Of a DNA stretch of 35,808 bases, positions 1 to 7,905 are shown one piece after another. The stretch lies in NCBI GenBank assembly GCA_017694875.1, contig JADIMG010000028.1, positions 1-35,808 on the forward strand, read 5' to 3'. Made by a program: the position numbers and the translations under genes. Below the pieces are notes generated by a model. The model was given only the letters and a program-made list of their open reading frames with translations. It was not told where the DNA came from and did no database searches. Position 1 is the stretch's first letter. Each line of letters begins with the position of its first letter. This DNA is from Candidatus Gallipaludibacter merdavium (GTDB lineage: Bacteria > Bacteroidota > Bacteroidia > Bacteroidales > Paludibacteraceae).

Positions 1-33
1 AGCGTCATATATAACCGACCTATCAATAAAAAT

Positions 34-82
34 TAGAGTTCGTCAAATCCTCGATAAGGAGTTGGCGAACTCTATATTTTTA
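34..82. terminator. Bidirectional rho-independent terminator
   Basis: Arms TAGAGTTCG (34-42) and CGAACTCTA (66-74) pair perfectly. The stem continues inward through CAA/TTG and TCCT/AGGA with a few mismatches around a short GATA-like loop. ATTTTTA follows on the plus strand, and the minus-strand reading is followed by ATTTTTATTG, so it could stop transcription both ways. It probably closes a gene that ends left of the window. In frame 1 a TAG at 34-36 could be the stop of such a gene, but too little is visible to call one. I see no other feature in 83-158. Confidence 0.6.
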
Positions 83-158
83 GTTACTCTGCAGAGTGGA
101 CTGAATTGTGATTACTTTTTCAGTGCCCTCCGTTACTGATGCGTTTTTTTTGATATTC

Positions 159-205
159 TAAAATTTAAATAGGCACTAACTGCTTGATTCTATTGCAGTT
201 GTGCC
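159..205 (-). terminator. Probable terminator of tRNA-Pro
   Basis: Read on the minus strand, GGCACAACTGC and GCAGTTAGTGCC form an 11-bp stem with one bulged base around an 11-nt loop. It starts 7 nt beyond the tRNA 3' end and is followed by an A/T-rich tract, TATTTAAATTTT. This suits the 3' end of a monocistronic tRNA transcript. Confidence 0.55.
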
Positions 206-212
206 CATTTCG

Positions 213-287
213 TCGGGGTAGCGGGATTCGAACCCACGACCCCCTGCTCCCAAAGCAGGTGCGCTAACCGGACTGCGCTACACCCCG
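213..287 (-). tRNA. tRNA-Pro (anticodon UGG)
   Basis: The minus strand folds as a standard cloverleaf of 75 nt. The acceptor stem is CGGGGTG with TACCCCG and discriminator A. The D arm contains TAGCGCAG and GGTTAGCGC. The anticodon stem CCTGC/GCAGG encloses loop TTTGGGA, so the anticodon is UGG (proline). The T arm holds GGTTCGAATCC. The CCA tail is not encoded and must be added after transcription. A good promoter lies just upstream at 309-339. Confidence 0.97.
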
Positions 288-308
288 ATTGCTTAGTAAA
301 AGCGGGTG

Positions 309-339
309 CAAAGATACGGCTTTTTTTGAAACTGCCAAA
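309..339 (-). promoter_or_regulatory. Promoter of tRNA-Pro
   Basis: On the minus strand, TTTG (336-339), a 19-bp spacer and TATCTTTG (309-316) match the Bacteroidota -33/-7 consensus TTTG-N19-21-TAnnTTTG exactly. Transcription would begin about 15 nt before the tRNA 5' end. The -33 half overlaps the divergent hemW promoter. Confidence 0.8.
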
Positions 340-356
340 CAATATTCGTATTTTTG
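325..356 (+). promoter_or_regulatory. Promoter of hemW
   Basis: TTTG (325-328), a 20-bp spacer and TATTTTTG (349-356) match the Bacteroidota consensus. The predicted start is near 363, so the first in-frame ATG that can be translated is at 384. This excludes the upstream TTG (354) as start. The element interleaves with the tRNA-Pro promoter on the other strand. Confidence 0.75.
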
Positions 357-383
357 CATGAAAAAACTGCATTTTTTCTTCCA

Positions 384-1514
384 ATGGCCGGACTATACGT
401 ACATATTCCATTCTGCAAAACGAGATGCGCTTACTGTAATTTCTTTTCTACCACAGCTTTAAATCAAATAGAGCGCTATATCGCCAGTCTTGGCAGGGAG
501 TTGGACTTGCGTAAGGACTATTTGTTGACTGATACATTAGCAACGCTTTATTGGGGTGGAGGAACGCCCAGTTTGCTTTCTTTTCAACATTGTAAGACCA
601 TTATGGGACACATTAAATCCCATTTCTCCTTGGAACCAATGTCGGAAATCACTCTTGAGGCCAATCCAGACGATATAACGGAGGAATGTCTCAATCAGTG
701 GTTGGATTTGGGTTTCAATCGTTTGAGCATTGGTATTCAATCTTTTGACGATAAGTTGCTGAAACTTGTTAATCGTCGTCACACCTCACAGCAGGCCATC
801 AATGCAGTCGAGACCGCTCAGCGGGCGGGTTTTCGCAATATCAGCATTGACCTCATCTACGGTTTGCCAGGACAGACATTGGAAGACTGGAAGAAGGATA
901 TTTGCCGTACATTGCAGCTTGATGTACAGCATGTATCTGCCTATGGCTTGAGTTATGAGGAGGGTACGCCGCTCTACATACGCTGTCAGAACAAGGAAAT
1001 TGTGCCTTCTGATGACGACTTGTATAATCAAATGTATGATGTGATGTGTGTAGAGCTGCAACGAGCTGGTTTTGAACGTTACGAGGTGTCTAATTTTGCA
1101 AAGCCATATTGTAGATCACGTCATAACAGTTCGTATTGGCATGATGTGCCTTATATGGGCATTGGACCTGGAGCGCATTCCTACAACGGACGTGCTCGTC
1201 AGTGGAATGTGGAGAATCTGCCACTTTATATGGAAACTCTTGAGGCAGGACGTTTGCCGGCTGAAGAAGAACAGATTGATCGCACTACGCATTTCAATGA
1301 AACGCTCATGCTTGCCTTACGTACGGCAGAGGGACTTGACCTGTCGCACCTCGCGCGTATCTTTGGGCAAAAGGATGCGGATGAATGTTTACAAAAAGCA
1401 CAGATTTATATAGCCAAGGGATTTCTTTGTCTACGGGAAAACAACCTTGTGCCAACACAGTTGGGATTTCATTGGCTTAATGCAATGATTGCAGATTTGA
1501 TGAAAGATGTGTGA
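384..1514 (+). CDS. hemW: Heme chaperone HemW (radical SAM)
   Basis: Cytoplasmic radical-SAM protein of the HemN/HemW family. HemW binds heme and hands it to acceptor proteins; it is not itself the coproporphyrinogen dehydrogenase. The protein opens MAGLYVHIPFCKTRCAYC, with the CxxxCxxC cluster motif at C11, C15 and C18. GGGTPS follows near residue 58, and HNSSYW with the GIGPGAHSY block near residue 260 are HemW/HemN hallmarks. At 376 aa it has the short HemW length (HemN is about 457), and the cluster lacks HemN's extra nearby cysteine. The ATG at 384 was chosen because the promoter at 325-356 puts transcription start after the upstream TTG, and because family members begin this way. A dehydrogenase gene follows after 42 bp, probably co-transcribed. 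Family is certain from motifs; HemW over HemN is strongly favoured. Confidence 0.93.
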   Translation: MAGLYVHIPFCKTRCAYCNFFSTTALNQIERYIASLGRELDLRKDYLLTDTLATLYWGGGTPSLLSFQHCKTIMGHIKSHFSLEPMSEITLEANPDDITEECLNQWLDLGFNRLSIGIQSFDDKLLKLVNRRHTSQQAINAVETAQRAGFRNISIDLIYGLPGQTLEDWKKDICRTLQLDVQHVSAYGLSYEEGTPLYIRCQNKEIVPSDDDLYNQMYDVMCVELQRAGFERYEVSNFAKPYCRSRHNSSYWHDVPYMGIGPGAHSYNGRARQWNVENLPLYMETLEAGRLPAEEEQIDRTTHFNETLMLALRTAEGLDLSHLARIFGQKDADECLQKAQIYIAKGFLCLRENNLVPTQLGFHWLNAMIADLMKDV

Positions 1515-1556
1515 CTTTGGCAAGCAATTTGATTCAGGACACAAAAACAAAATACT

Positions 1557-2333
1557 ATGTTTGCATTGGTAACAGGAGCCAGCTCTGGCATTGGTTTGGA
1601 ATATGCTAAAGCCTTGGCGGCAAAAGGATATGACATGCTCATTGTGAGCAATCAGGAAAAGGAAATTCAAGAAACGGCAACCCGGCTTTCCGAGCAATTT
1701 CATGTGAGTATATGGCCTTTATATATGAATCTTGCAGAGGAGAATGCTGCCAGGGAATTGTGGCAATATACTCATGAACATAATTTTACTGTTGATTTGC
1801 TGGTCAATAATGCCGGTGTGTTTTTCTTTAATGATTTAACGAATACTGAACCGGTCCGCATTGCACTGATGCTCGATTTGCATGTGCGTACGCTTACGCT
1901 TATGTGTCGCCTTTTTGCGGAAGATATGAAGCAACGTGGTTCTGGTCGCATTATCAATATGTCGTCCATGTCTGCGTGGATGGCTATGCCTGGCATCAGT
2001 ACATACAATGCCACTAAGGCCTACATACTTAATCTTTCCCGTTCGCTTTGGTATGAGCTTAAGCCCTATGGCGTGACGGTTACCGCCATTTGTCCGGGAG
2101 CTGTTGACACCGGACTGTACGGCTTGTCCGATTACTGGCGTAGGGTGGCGGTTGCTTTAGGCGTGAGCATGAAGCCGCAGCGCCTCGTACAGATTGCATT
2201 GGACAAATCGGAAAAAGGGAAAAAGCAGGTTATGCCTGGTTGTGTCAATCATCTTTTTCTTCCATTGCTGAAACACTTGCCTGATTGGGTGGTTTATGCT
2301 GTTATAAAGCGTATCAGGCAGTTCCAGAAGTAG
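1557..2333 (+). CDS. Short-chain dehydrogenase/reductase (SDR)
   Basis: Classical NAD(P)-dependent SDR of 258 aa. The Rossmann fingerprint TGASSGIG is at residues 6-13, NNAG is near residue 84, and the catalytic set is S137, Y150 and K154 (YNATK). The substrate cannot be read from the sequence. The best match is the broad DltE/YqjQ-like group of single-domain cytosolic oxidoreductases. The C-terminus is basic and hydrophobic (about residues 235-258), so weak membrane association is possible. It sits 42 bp after hemW on the same strand and shares its promoter as far as I can see; a TATGTTTG at 1556 lacks a properly spaced -33 box. Its stop is only 8 bp from the stop of the convergent phosphatase gene. 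Confidence 0.88.
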   Translation: MFALVTGASSGIGLEYAKALAAKGYDMLIVSNQEKEIQETATRLSEQFHVSIWPLYMNLAEENAARELWQYTHEHNFTVDLLVNNAGVFFFNDLTNTEPVRIALMLDLHVRTLTLMCRLFAEDMKQRGSGRIINMSSMSAWMAMPGISTYNATKAYILNLSRSLWYELKPYGVTVTAICPGAVDTGLYGLSDYWRRVAVALGVSMKPQRLVQIALDKSEKGKKQVMPGCVNHLFLPLLKHLPDWVVYAVIKRIRQFQK

Positions 2334-2341
2334 GAGAGAGC

Positions 2342-2995
2342 TTATTCCAGTACGGTAAGCAGTTCTTCAATATGGCTTATGATGGCTTTGTGTGGATAAA
2401 GTGCCAATTCGGATGCTGTCGTAACTCCCGTTGTTACGCCACAGAAGTCTACTCCCGCATTCATGGCGGTTTGTGCGTCTATTATACTGTCGCCAACATA
2501 CAGTACATCCTTTTTATCTGCGCCCAATGTTTCCATTGCCAAGTACAGACCTTCCGGATCGGGTTTGGCTTCTTTTACTTCGTAGATGCCGATTACTTTG
2601 TCAACCAAATGGTTGGTTTTAGTGATTTGCAGGAAATCGTCAATGCGGTTTTTGTTCTTGGTGCTGACAATGGCAGTCTTGCATCCGCTCTCTTTTAATG
2701 CCTGCAATACGCACTGGCTACCCTCATAAAATCGGGTATTGGGGTTCATGTAGGTGTTTGCATGCAAACTGTATTCTTTGTGCAGTGCAGTCAATTGGTC
2801 TGGTTCTTTAATGCCAGATAGGAGCGAGAAGGCATCCTCTAGGGTCATGCCGATTGTGCGTCTTATCTGTTCATCGTCAATGCCTTTCCACCCATGGCTG
2901 TCTATGACCATCCTGAAGCATTTCACAATGCCTGCTGACGAATCAGCCAAGGTGTAGTCAAAATCAAAGCATACAGCTTTATATTTCATGGTCAT
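2342..2995 (-). CDS. HAD-family phosphatase (phosphoglycolate phosphatase-like)
   Basis: 217-aa haloacid-dehalogenase hydrolase. Motif I is DFDYTLADS with nucleophile D11 and D13. Motif II is the Thr in IVSTKNK, motif III the Lys in EAKPDPEG, and motif IV GDSIIDAQTA. The alpha-helical cap between motifs I and II is the C1 type seen in Gph/PGP phosphatases and beta-phosphoglucomutases, so a small phosphorylated metabolite is the likely substrate. The start at 2995 was chosen because ATG overlaps the TGA of the upstream TPR gene (ATGA), implying translational coupling. The open frame extends further upstream but would run inside that gene. ATG at 2989 is an alternative start two codons later. 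Last gene of a three-gene minus-strand operon. Confidence 0.88.
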   Translation of the reverse strand: MTMKYKAVCFDFDYTLADSSAGIVKCFRMVIDSHGWKGIDDEQIRRTIGMTLEDAFSLLSGIKEPDQLTALHKEYSLHANTYMNPNTRFYEGSQCVLQALKESGCKTAIVSTKNKNRIDDFLQITKTNHLVDKVIGIYEVKEAKPDPEGLYLAMETLGADKKDVLYVGDSIIDAQTAMNAGVDFCGVTTGVTTASELALYPHKAIISHIEELLTVLE

Positions 2996-4026
2996 AATTG
3001 TTCTTTCAGTAATTTTTCGTCTGCAATGCGTTGGCGCAAGTCTTCCATGTAAACTTGTATTTCTTCCCAAAAACTGCCTGTCAATTGGTATGCAGAGCTA
3101 TTTTGTGCAATAGCCATTGCTTCGGTGGCATGTGTCAGAGCTTCTTCTATGTTTCCCTTCATCTCATATAATACAGCACAATTGGCATGTGCGTATGCTT
3201 GTGTTACTTTCTTCTTTTCACCCGTTGCCTGTTCAAATAGCGTTAGGGCAGCTTCCCATTTCTTGTAGGGAATGGAATCCATGCCTGCTTTCAGATTTTT
3301 GTCGTTGTTCACATAAAAATAGCGGTCGCATGTTTCCCATGATGGGAGCATGCGTTTGCAGGTGTTGCGTCCCGCATATACAGCCATGTCGACTTCCGCA
3401 TCGCCTCGTTGGGGAAGCATGTTTAACAATTCTTCTTGTGTCGAAGCTATTTGTTCCCAATAAAGACTGTCGGTATAGTGGATGGTTTCTGCCTTTCCTG
3501 TTGTCGGATAATGTACTGACCAACTGCTGATGGACGAGATGTCAAGTGCACCCAGCCAGGTATATTCCTCTTCATAAAAAAGGCTTGTCAGGTCATCTGA
3601 TAAGGCTATTCTGTTCAACACCAGCAATACGTCAGCATTGTAGGCCTTGGCCAGACTGTCAGTTTGTGCGTTGGTCAGATAATTGATGGTGAAGAAATTA
3701 TTCCCTTTATTTTGACTGGTTTCTATCCATTGTACACTGGAAAAGAAACCGAATTCTTCAAATGTTTCATATGCGCCTGCCAAGCAAAACAGCGCAGCAC
3801 TGTCGACGTTTTGTTCCACAAGACTCACTTGACCGTTGTCGATTATACTGTGTCCGAAGCCGACAGGTTGTTTTACGGTGTTGTTCACAATCAACAGGTT
3901 CATTGCTTCTTTTTTGAAAGTGATGTCACCTGGCTTCAATATGTCAATGCTCAAATAATATTTCTCTGCGTTTGCAAGAGTGGCTGTTGCCAATACAAGA
4001 ATAGCCAATAATAGTATTCTTTTCAT
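2992..4026 (-). CDS. Secreted TPR-containing protein, DUF6340-like
   Basis: 344 aa, starting with a signal peptide: MKR, a hydrophobic run of about 15 residues, and a likely cut after ANA near residue 20. There is no lipobox cysteine, so it is probably periplasmic. The N-terminal half (about 24-230) is a beta-rich region resembling the family I know as DUF6340; I hold that name loosely. The C-terminal part (about 245-340) has helical repeats of TPR type (KKWEAALTLFEQA; AYAHANCAVLYEMKGN; EEALTHATEAM). Function is unknown. It lies 18 bp after the metallo-hydrolase gene and overlaps the phosphatase gene by 4 bp, so the three are very likely one transcript. Confidence 0.75.
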   Translation of the reverse strand: MKRILLLAILVLATATLANAEKYYLSIDILKPGDITFKKEAMNLLIVNNTVKQPVGFGHSIIDNGQVSLVEQNVDSAALFCLAGAYETFEEFGFFSSVQWIETSQNKGNNFFTINYLTNAQTDSLAKAYNADVLLVLNRIALSDDLTSLFYEEEYTWLGALDISSISSWSVHYPTTGKAETIHYTDSLYWEQIASTQEELLNMLPQRGDAEVDMAVYAGRNTCKRMLPSWETCDRYFYVNNDKNLKAGMDSIPYKKWEAALTLFEQATGEKKKVTQAYAHANCAVLYEMKGNIEEALTHATEAMAIAQNSSAYQLTGSFWEEIQVYMEDLRQRIADEKLLKEQL

Positions 4027-4044
4027 AGTAGTTTGTTTTGAACG

Positions 4045-4794
4045 TTACACTTCAATTGCAAGACCGTCATATGCCATGTGTATGTTTTCTGGCAATGTCT
4101 CACTCACTACCCTGTGCAGCCCGAGGCTGTGGGTGAAATGAGTGAAGTAGGTCTGTTTGGCATTTATCCTCACAGCCAATTCGCACGCTTCACTCAGTGA
4201 AAGGTGCGAAGGATGGGGCGTTTGCCGTAATGCGTTTATTACTAAAACGTCTAAGTCGGCTAATTGTTGTATGGAATTTTCTGATAAAGTTTTTACGTCC
4301 GTTAAATATGCCACATTTTTTATCCGATAACCCAATATGGGCAGCTGAGCATGCATGGCTCTGATAGGTAAAATGTTGAGGTTTTTTACTTGAAACACTT
4401 TGCCAGGCAGGACGGGATGTAATTCCATGGTCGGAACGCCCGGATACCGGTTTGTTCCAAAACAGTAAGGCATGCAGCGCTTAATGCTTGCCAAAACCCG
4501 TTCTTCGGCATAGATGTGGCAGTCACCTAAGGGACGTATGTCGTCCAGTCCTCCTATATGATCATAATGTTCATGTGTACACAGCAGAGCGTCAATGTGG
4601 GTGATGTCTTCTCTGAGTGCCTGTTGGCGGAAATCCGGTCCGCAGTCAATTAGCAGTCGTGTGTCACCTTCTTCAATCAGTGCTGATGTGCGCAATCTTT
4701 TGTCGCGTGAGTCATCTGATTGGCATACAGTACAGTGGCATCCTATATAGGGTATACCTGTAGAAGTGCCGGTTCCTAAAAAACGAATTTTCAT
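4045..4794 (-). CDS. MBL-fold hydrolase, PhnP-like
   Basis: 249-aa metallo-beta-lactamase-fold hydrolase. The metal motif is THEHYDH at residues 73-79 (H74, H76, D78, H79). A cysteine cluster, GCHCTVC (C19, C21, C24), matches the structural zinc site of PhnP-type phosphodiesterases. PhnP acts on phosphoribosyl cyclic phosphate in phosphonate breakdown, but no phn gene is near, so the substrate is open; related Bacteroidota proteins are annotated only as MBL-fold hydrolases. ATG 4794 was chosen over the longer frame (4839) because MKIRFLGTGTSTG is the family N-terminus and because the promoter at 4826-4857 predicts a start of transcription near 4819. First gene of the operon with the TPR protein and the HAD phosphatase. 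Confidence 0.88.
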   Translation of the reverse strand: MKIRFLGTGTSTGIPYIGCHCTVCQSDDSRDKRLRTSALIEEGDTRLLIDCGPDFRQQALREDITHIDALLCTHEHYDHIGGLDDIRPLGDCHIYAEERVLASIKRCMPYCFGTNRYPGVPTMELHPVLPGKVFQVKNLNILPIRAMHAQLPILGYRIKNVAYLTDVKTLSENSIQQLADLDVLVINALRQTPHPSHLSLSEACELAVRINAKQTYFTHFTHSLGLHRVVSETLPENIHMAYDGLAIEV

Positions 4795-4825
4795 AACAAT
4801 ATCATTAAACTTCCAAATCCTTTGG

Positions 4826-4857
4826 CAAAGATAGTGCAAGGTGAGTGCAGAGGCAAA
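4826..4857 (-). promoter_or_regulatory. Promoter of the hydrolase-TPR-phosphatase operon
   Basis: Minus-strand TTTG (4854-4857), a 20-bp spacer and TATCTTTG (4826-4833) match the Bacteroidota consensus. The -33 box and spacer lie inside the first unit of the tandem repeat at 4830-5050. The second repeat unit keeps the -33 TTTG, but its -7 position reads TATCTCTC, so it should be inactive. Confidence 0.75.
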
Positions 4858-5050
4858 TGGAAAACGAAGTTTTACAATATGCTTATGCCGAACCGCCGCC
4901 TATATTATGGAGAGATAGTGCAAGGTGAGTGCAGAGGCAAATGGAAAACGAAGTTTTACAATATGCTTATGTCGAACCGCCTATATTATAAAGTACCATG
5001 CGAGCAGAGAAACAAATGGGAACCGCAGTTTCATGATTTGGCATCTCCAA
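4830..5050. repeat. 84-bp tandem repeat overlapping a promoter
   Basis: Unit 1 (4830-4913) and unit 2 (4914-4990) are almost identical, apart from one substitution, a 3-bp indel and the last bases. Both start GATAGTGCAAGGTGAGTGCA. A third, degenerate copy follows (about 4991-5050): CGAGCAGAG, ACAAATGGGAACCGCAGTTT and CCAAACC align with GTGCAGAG, GCAAATGGAAAACGAAGTTT and CCGAACC. The rest of the gap before gyrA (5051-5177) holds nothing I can name. The 84-bp period keeps one plus-strand frame open, which I do not consider a gene. Confidence 0.85.
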
Positions 5051-5177
5051 ACCTCTTGTCATGTGCGGTGAAAAGCTGTAGGTGGAATACTTAGGAAAGC
5101 ATTGTCTCTTTTCCCATCTTACTCTTTTATCTTTTTTTGTTTCTCAAAAGCTTGGGTACTACAAACTGGGGTTGAAG

Positions 5178-5209
5178 TTTGCTTAATTCGGGAAAAAGTA
5201 GTACTTTAG
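5178..5209 (+). promoter_or_regulatory. Promoter of gyrA
   Basis: TTTG (5178-5181), 20 bp, then TACTTTAG (5202-5209). This has one mismatch to TAnnTTTG, with perfect spacing. The leader to ATG 5245 would be about 30 nt and A/T-rich. Confidence 0.6.
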
Positions 5210-5244
5210 TGCGTTTTTTTGATAGTAACTAAATAAATATATAG

Positions 5245-7881
5245 ATGATTGATAACGACAGAATTATAAAAGTGAATATCGCTGAGGAAATGCAATCTTC
5301 CTACATCGATTATTCAATGTCAGTAATTGTTGCACGTGCTTTGCCCGATGTTCGCGATGGAATGAAGCCTGTTCATCGCCGTGTTTTGTTCGGCATGAAT
5401 GAACTGGGAAACACCTCGGACAAACCGACAAAAAAATCAGCGCGTATTGTCGGTGAGGTAATGGGTAAGTTCCATCCACATGGCGATTCCTCCATTTATG
5501 GCACATTGGTGCGCTTGGCACAGCCATGGGCCATGCGTTACACCCTTGTACAGGGACAAGGTAACTTTGGCTCTATTGATGGCGATAGTCCCGCAGCTAT
5601 GCGTTATACAGAGGCACGTCTCAGCCCATTGGCAGAAGAAATGCTTCGCGATATAGAAAAAGAAACGGTTGATTTCCAACCAAACTTCGACAATACATTA
5701 AAGGAACCAGTTGTGCTTCCTACACGTTTACCTAATCTGCTTGTCAATGGTTCGGCAGGTATTGCGGTAGGAATGGCCACCAATATGCCTCCTCACAACC
5801 TGGGTGAAGTATGTGACGGTATCGTGGCATATATTGAAAATCCTGACCTCGAAATTTCCGACCTGATGAAATACATCAAGGCTCCGGATTTTCCAACGGG
5901 GGGCTCTATCTATGGATATGCCGGGGTAAAGGAAGCCTATGAAACAGGACGCGGACGTGTGGTCGTACGTTCAAAAGTGGAAATTGAAACGGATGAGCAC
6001 GGACACGAACGTCTTGTCATAACAGAAATCCCTTATCAGGTGATTAAGAGTGATTTGGTAAAGGATATCGCAGCGCTTGTTAACGAAAAGCGTGTAGAAG
6101 GCATTGCCGGCATCTCAGATCAAACTAACCGGGAAGGTATCCGTATTGTTATCGATATCAAGCGCGATGCCAATGCCAACGTGGTGCTCAATAAACTGTA
6201 TAAATTCACTGCGTTGCAGTCTTCTTTTGGTGTAAACAACATTGCTTTGGTTCACGGACGTCCTTATACACTCAATCTGAAGGAACTCATCAAACATTTT
6301 GTTGACCATCGCTTGGATGTAGTAACGCGTCGTACGCAATTTGAACTGCGCAAGGCGGAAGAAAGGGCACACATTGTACAAGGATTGATTATCGCTGTCG
6401 ACAATATAGACGAGGTAATCCAAATCATTAAGAGCTCGCGTACAGTGGAAGAGGCGCGCAATAATTTGATGAACCGTTTCGCATTGTCTGATATTCAGGC
6501 AAGGGCTATTGTGGAAATGCGTCTCCGTCAGCTCACTGGACTGGCTATTGATGATTTAAGGGCTGAATATGAGGAACTCGAAAAGACCATAGCACATTTA
6601 AAAGAGGTACTGGCACATGTGGAACTTCGTATGGAAATTATTAAGGAGGAAACCATTGCACTGAAAGAAAAATACGGTGATCCGCGCCGTACGGATATTA
6701 TCTATGCTTCCGAAGAATTTAATCCGGAAGACTTTTATGCAGATGATGCAATGGTTATTACTATTTCACACATGGGTTATATCAAGCGTACCGCCCTTTC
6801 CGAATTCCGTACGCAAGGTCGTGGCGGTGTCGGTTCAAAAGGGGGTGATACCCGTGAGGAGGATTTTATAGAATACATCTATCCGGCCACTATGCACAAT
6901 ACAATGCTCTTCTTTACGCAAAAAGGACGATGCTACTGGCTTAAAGTGTATGAAATACCCGAAGGTTCAAAAACATCCAAAGGCCGAGCCATCCAGAATA
7001 TGCTTAACATCGATTCGGATGATAAGGTCAATGCATTTATCAAAGTCAAAACACTTGGTGACCCAGAATACAATCAATCACACTATCTTGTATTTGCAAC
7101 CAAGAACGGTATCATTAAGAAAACATCGCTTGAGGCTTATTCTCGCCCACGCCAGAATGGAGTAAATGCTATCGTTATCCGTGAGGATGACCAATTGATT
7201 CAAGTAAGACTCACCGATGGTAATTCGGATATCATTTTGGCTAATCGCAATGGACGCGCTATACGTTTCCATGAGGATAAAGTACGTCCAATGGGACGTG
7301 TTTCCACGGGTGTGAGAGGCATGCAACTGGATGAATACGGCGAAGATGAAGTGGTTGGCATGATTTGTGTTAACAAAAATTCAGATGAAACCGTCTTGGT
7401 TGTTTCGCAAAAGGGTTATGGTAAGCGTACCTTGCTGGATGAACGGGATGAAAACGGTAACCTTGTTCTTGATGAAAATGGAGAGCCAATAGCTATTTAT
7501 CGTATAACCAACCGTGGTGGTAAGGGTGTTAAAACGATGAATATTACTGAAAAAACAGGTAAGCTGGTTAGTATCAAGAGTGTTACTGATGATAATGACT
7601 TAATGATTATCAATAAATCAGGTGTAACCATCCGCTTGAAGATTTCAGAAATCCGTATTATGGGACGGGCAACACAAGGTGTACGTCTTATCAATCTTGA
7701 AAAACGGAATGACGAGATTGCTTCAGTCTGCAAAGTCGTTTCCGAACAGGAAGAAGAAACGGCTGGTCATGAAGCGCAGGAAGAAGCAAAAAATGAGGTA
7801 ATCTACGACGAACCGGAAATGATTACGGATGAGGAAGTAGATGATGAAAAAGAGGAATTAGATGAAGAAACCAACGAATAA
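5245..7881 (+). CDS. gyrA: DNA gyrase subunit A
   Basis: 878-aa A subunit of the type IIA topoisomerase that introduces negative supercoils. The breakage-reunion domain contains the catalytic Tyr in RYTEAR (Y121). The GyrA-box equivalent TQGRGGVG near residue 523 opens the DNA-wrapping beta-pinwheel. This box separates GyrA from ParC, together with the six-bladed C-terminal domain and a strongly acidic tail after about residue 830. In the quinolone region HPHGDSSIYG, the position equal to E. coli Ser83 is Ser (S82), the sensitive state. The position equal to Asp87 is Gly (G86), which I believe is natural in related Bacteroidota rather than a resistance change. Followed after 24 bp by a TPR gene, likely on the same transcript. 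Confidence 0.97.
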   Translation: MIDNDRIIKVNIAEEMQSSYIDYSMSVIVARALPDVRDGMKPVHRRVLFGMNELGNTSDKPTKKSARIVGEVMGKFHPHGDSSIYGTLVRLAQPWAMRYTLVQGQGNFGSIDGDSPAAMRYTEARLSPLAEEMLRDIEKETVDFQPNFDNTLKEPVVLPTRLPNLLVNGSAGIAVGMATNMPPHNLGEVCDGIVAYIENPDLEISDLMKYIKAPDFPTGGSIYGYAGVKEAYETGRGRVVVRSKVEIETDEHGHERLVITEIPYQVIKSDLVKDIAALVNEKRVEGIAGISDQTNREGIRIVIDIKRDANANVVLNKLYKFTALQSSFGVNNIALVHGRPYTLNLKELIKHFVDHRLDVVTRRTQFELRKAEERAHIVQGLIIAVDNIDEVIQIIKSSRTVEEARNNLMNRFALSDIQARAIVEMRLRQLTGLAIDDLRAEYEELEKTIAHLKEVLAHVELRMEIIKEETIALKEKYGDPRRTDIIYASEEFNPEDFYADDAMVITISHMGYIKRTALSEFRTQGRGGVGSKGGDTREEDFIEYIYPATMHNTMLFFTQKGRCYWLKVYEIPEGSKTSKGRAIQNMLNIDSDDKVNAFIKVKTLGDPEYNQSHYLVFATKNGIIKKTSLEAYSRPRQNGVNAIVIREDDQLIQVRLTDGNSDIILANRNGRAIRFHEDKVRPMGRVSTGVRGMQLDEYGEDEVVGMICVNKNSDETVLVVSQKGYGKRTLLDERDENGNLVLDENGEPIAIYRITNRGGKGVKTMNITEKTGKLVSIKSVTDDNDLMIINKSGVTIRLKISEIRIMGRATQGVRLINLEKRNDEIASVCKVVSEQEEETAGHEAQEEAKNEVIYDEPEMITDEEVDDEKEELDEETNE

Positions 7882-7905
7882 TCACTCTCTAAAACAGAAA
7901 AACTT

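Noticed and set aside
86-97. 12-bp perfect palindrome ACTCTGCAGAGT
   Set aside because: Short, isolated and without a promoter beside it; expected by chance.
2-140. Plus-strand frame open from the window edge to a TGA at 138-140
   Set aside because: It runs through a strong terminator hairpin and shows no recognisable protein features; chance opening is likely.
1556-1563. TATGTTTG at the start codon of the SDR gene, a possible -7 box
   Set aside because: The nearest TTTG is 24 bp upstream, outside the usual spacing, and it would start transcription inside the gene.
4822-5094. 90-codon plus-strand open frame with an internal 28-residue repeat
   Set aside because: It exists because the 84-bp tandem unit is a multiple of three. 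It has no promoter and starts on the promoter of the opposite operon.
5455-5530. Gly at the GyrA position equal to E. coli Asp87 as a quinolone-resistance mutation
   Set aside because: The key Ser (S82) is wild type, and Gly at this place appears to be the natural residue in related Bacteroidota.
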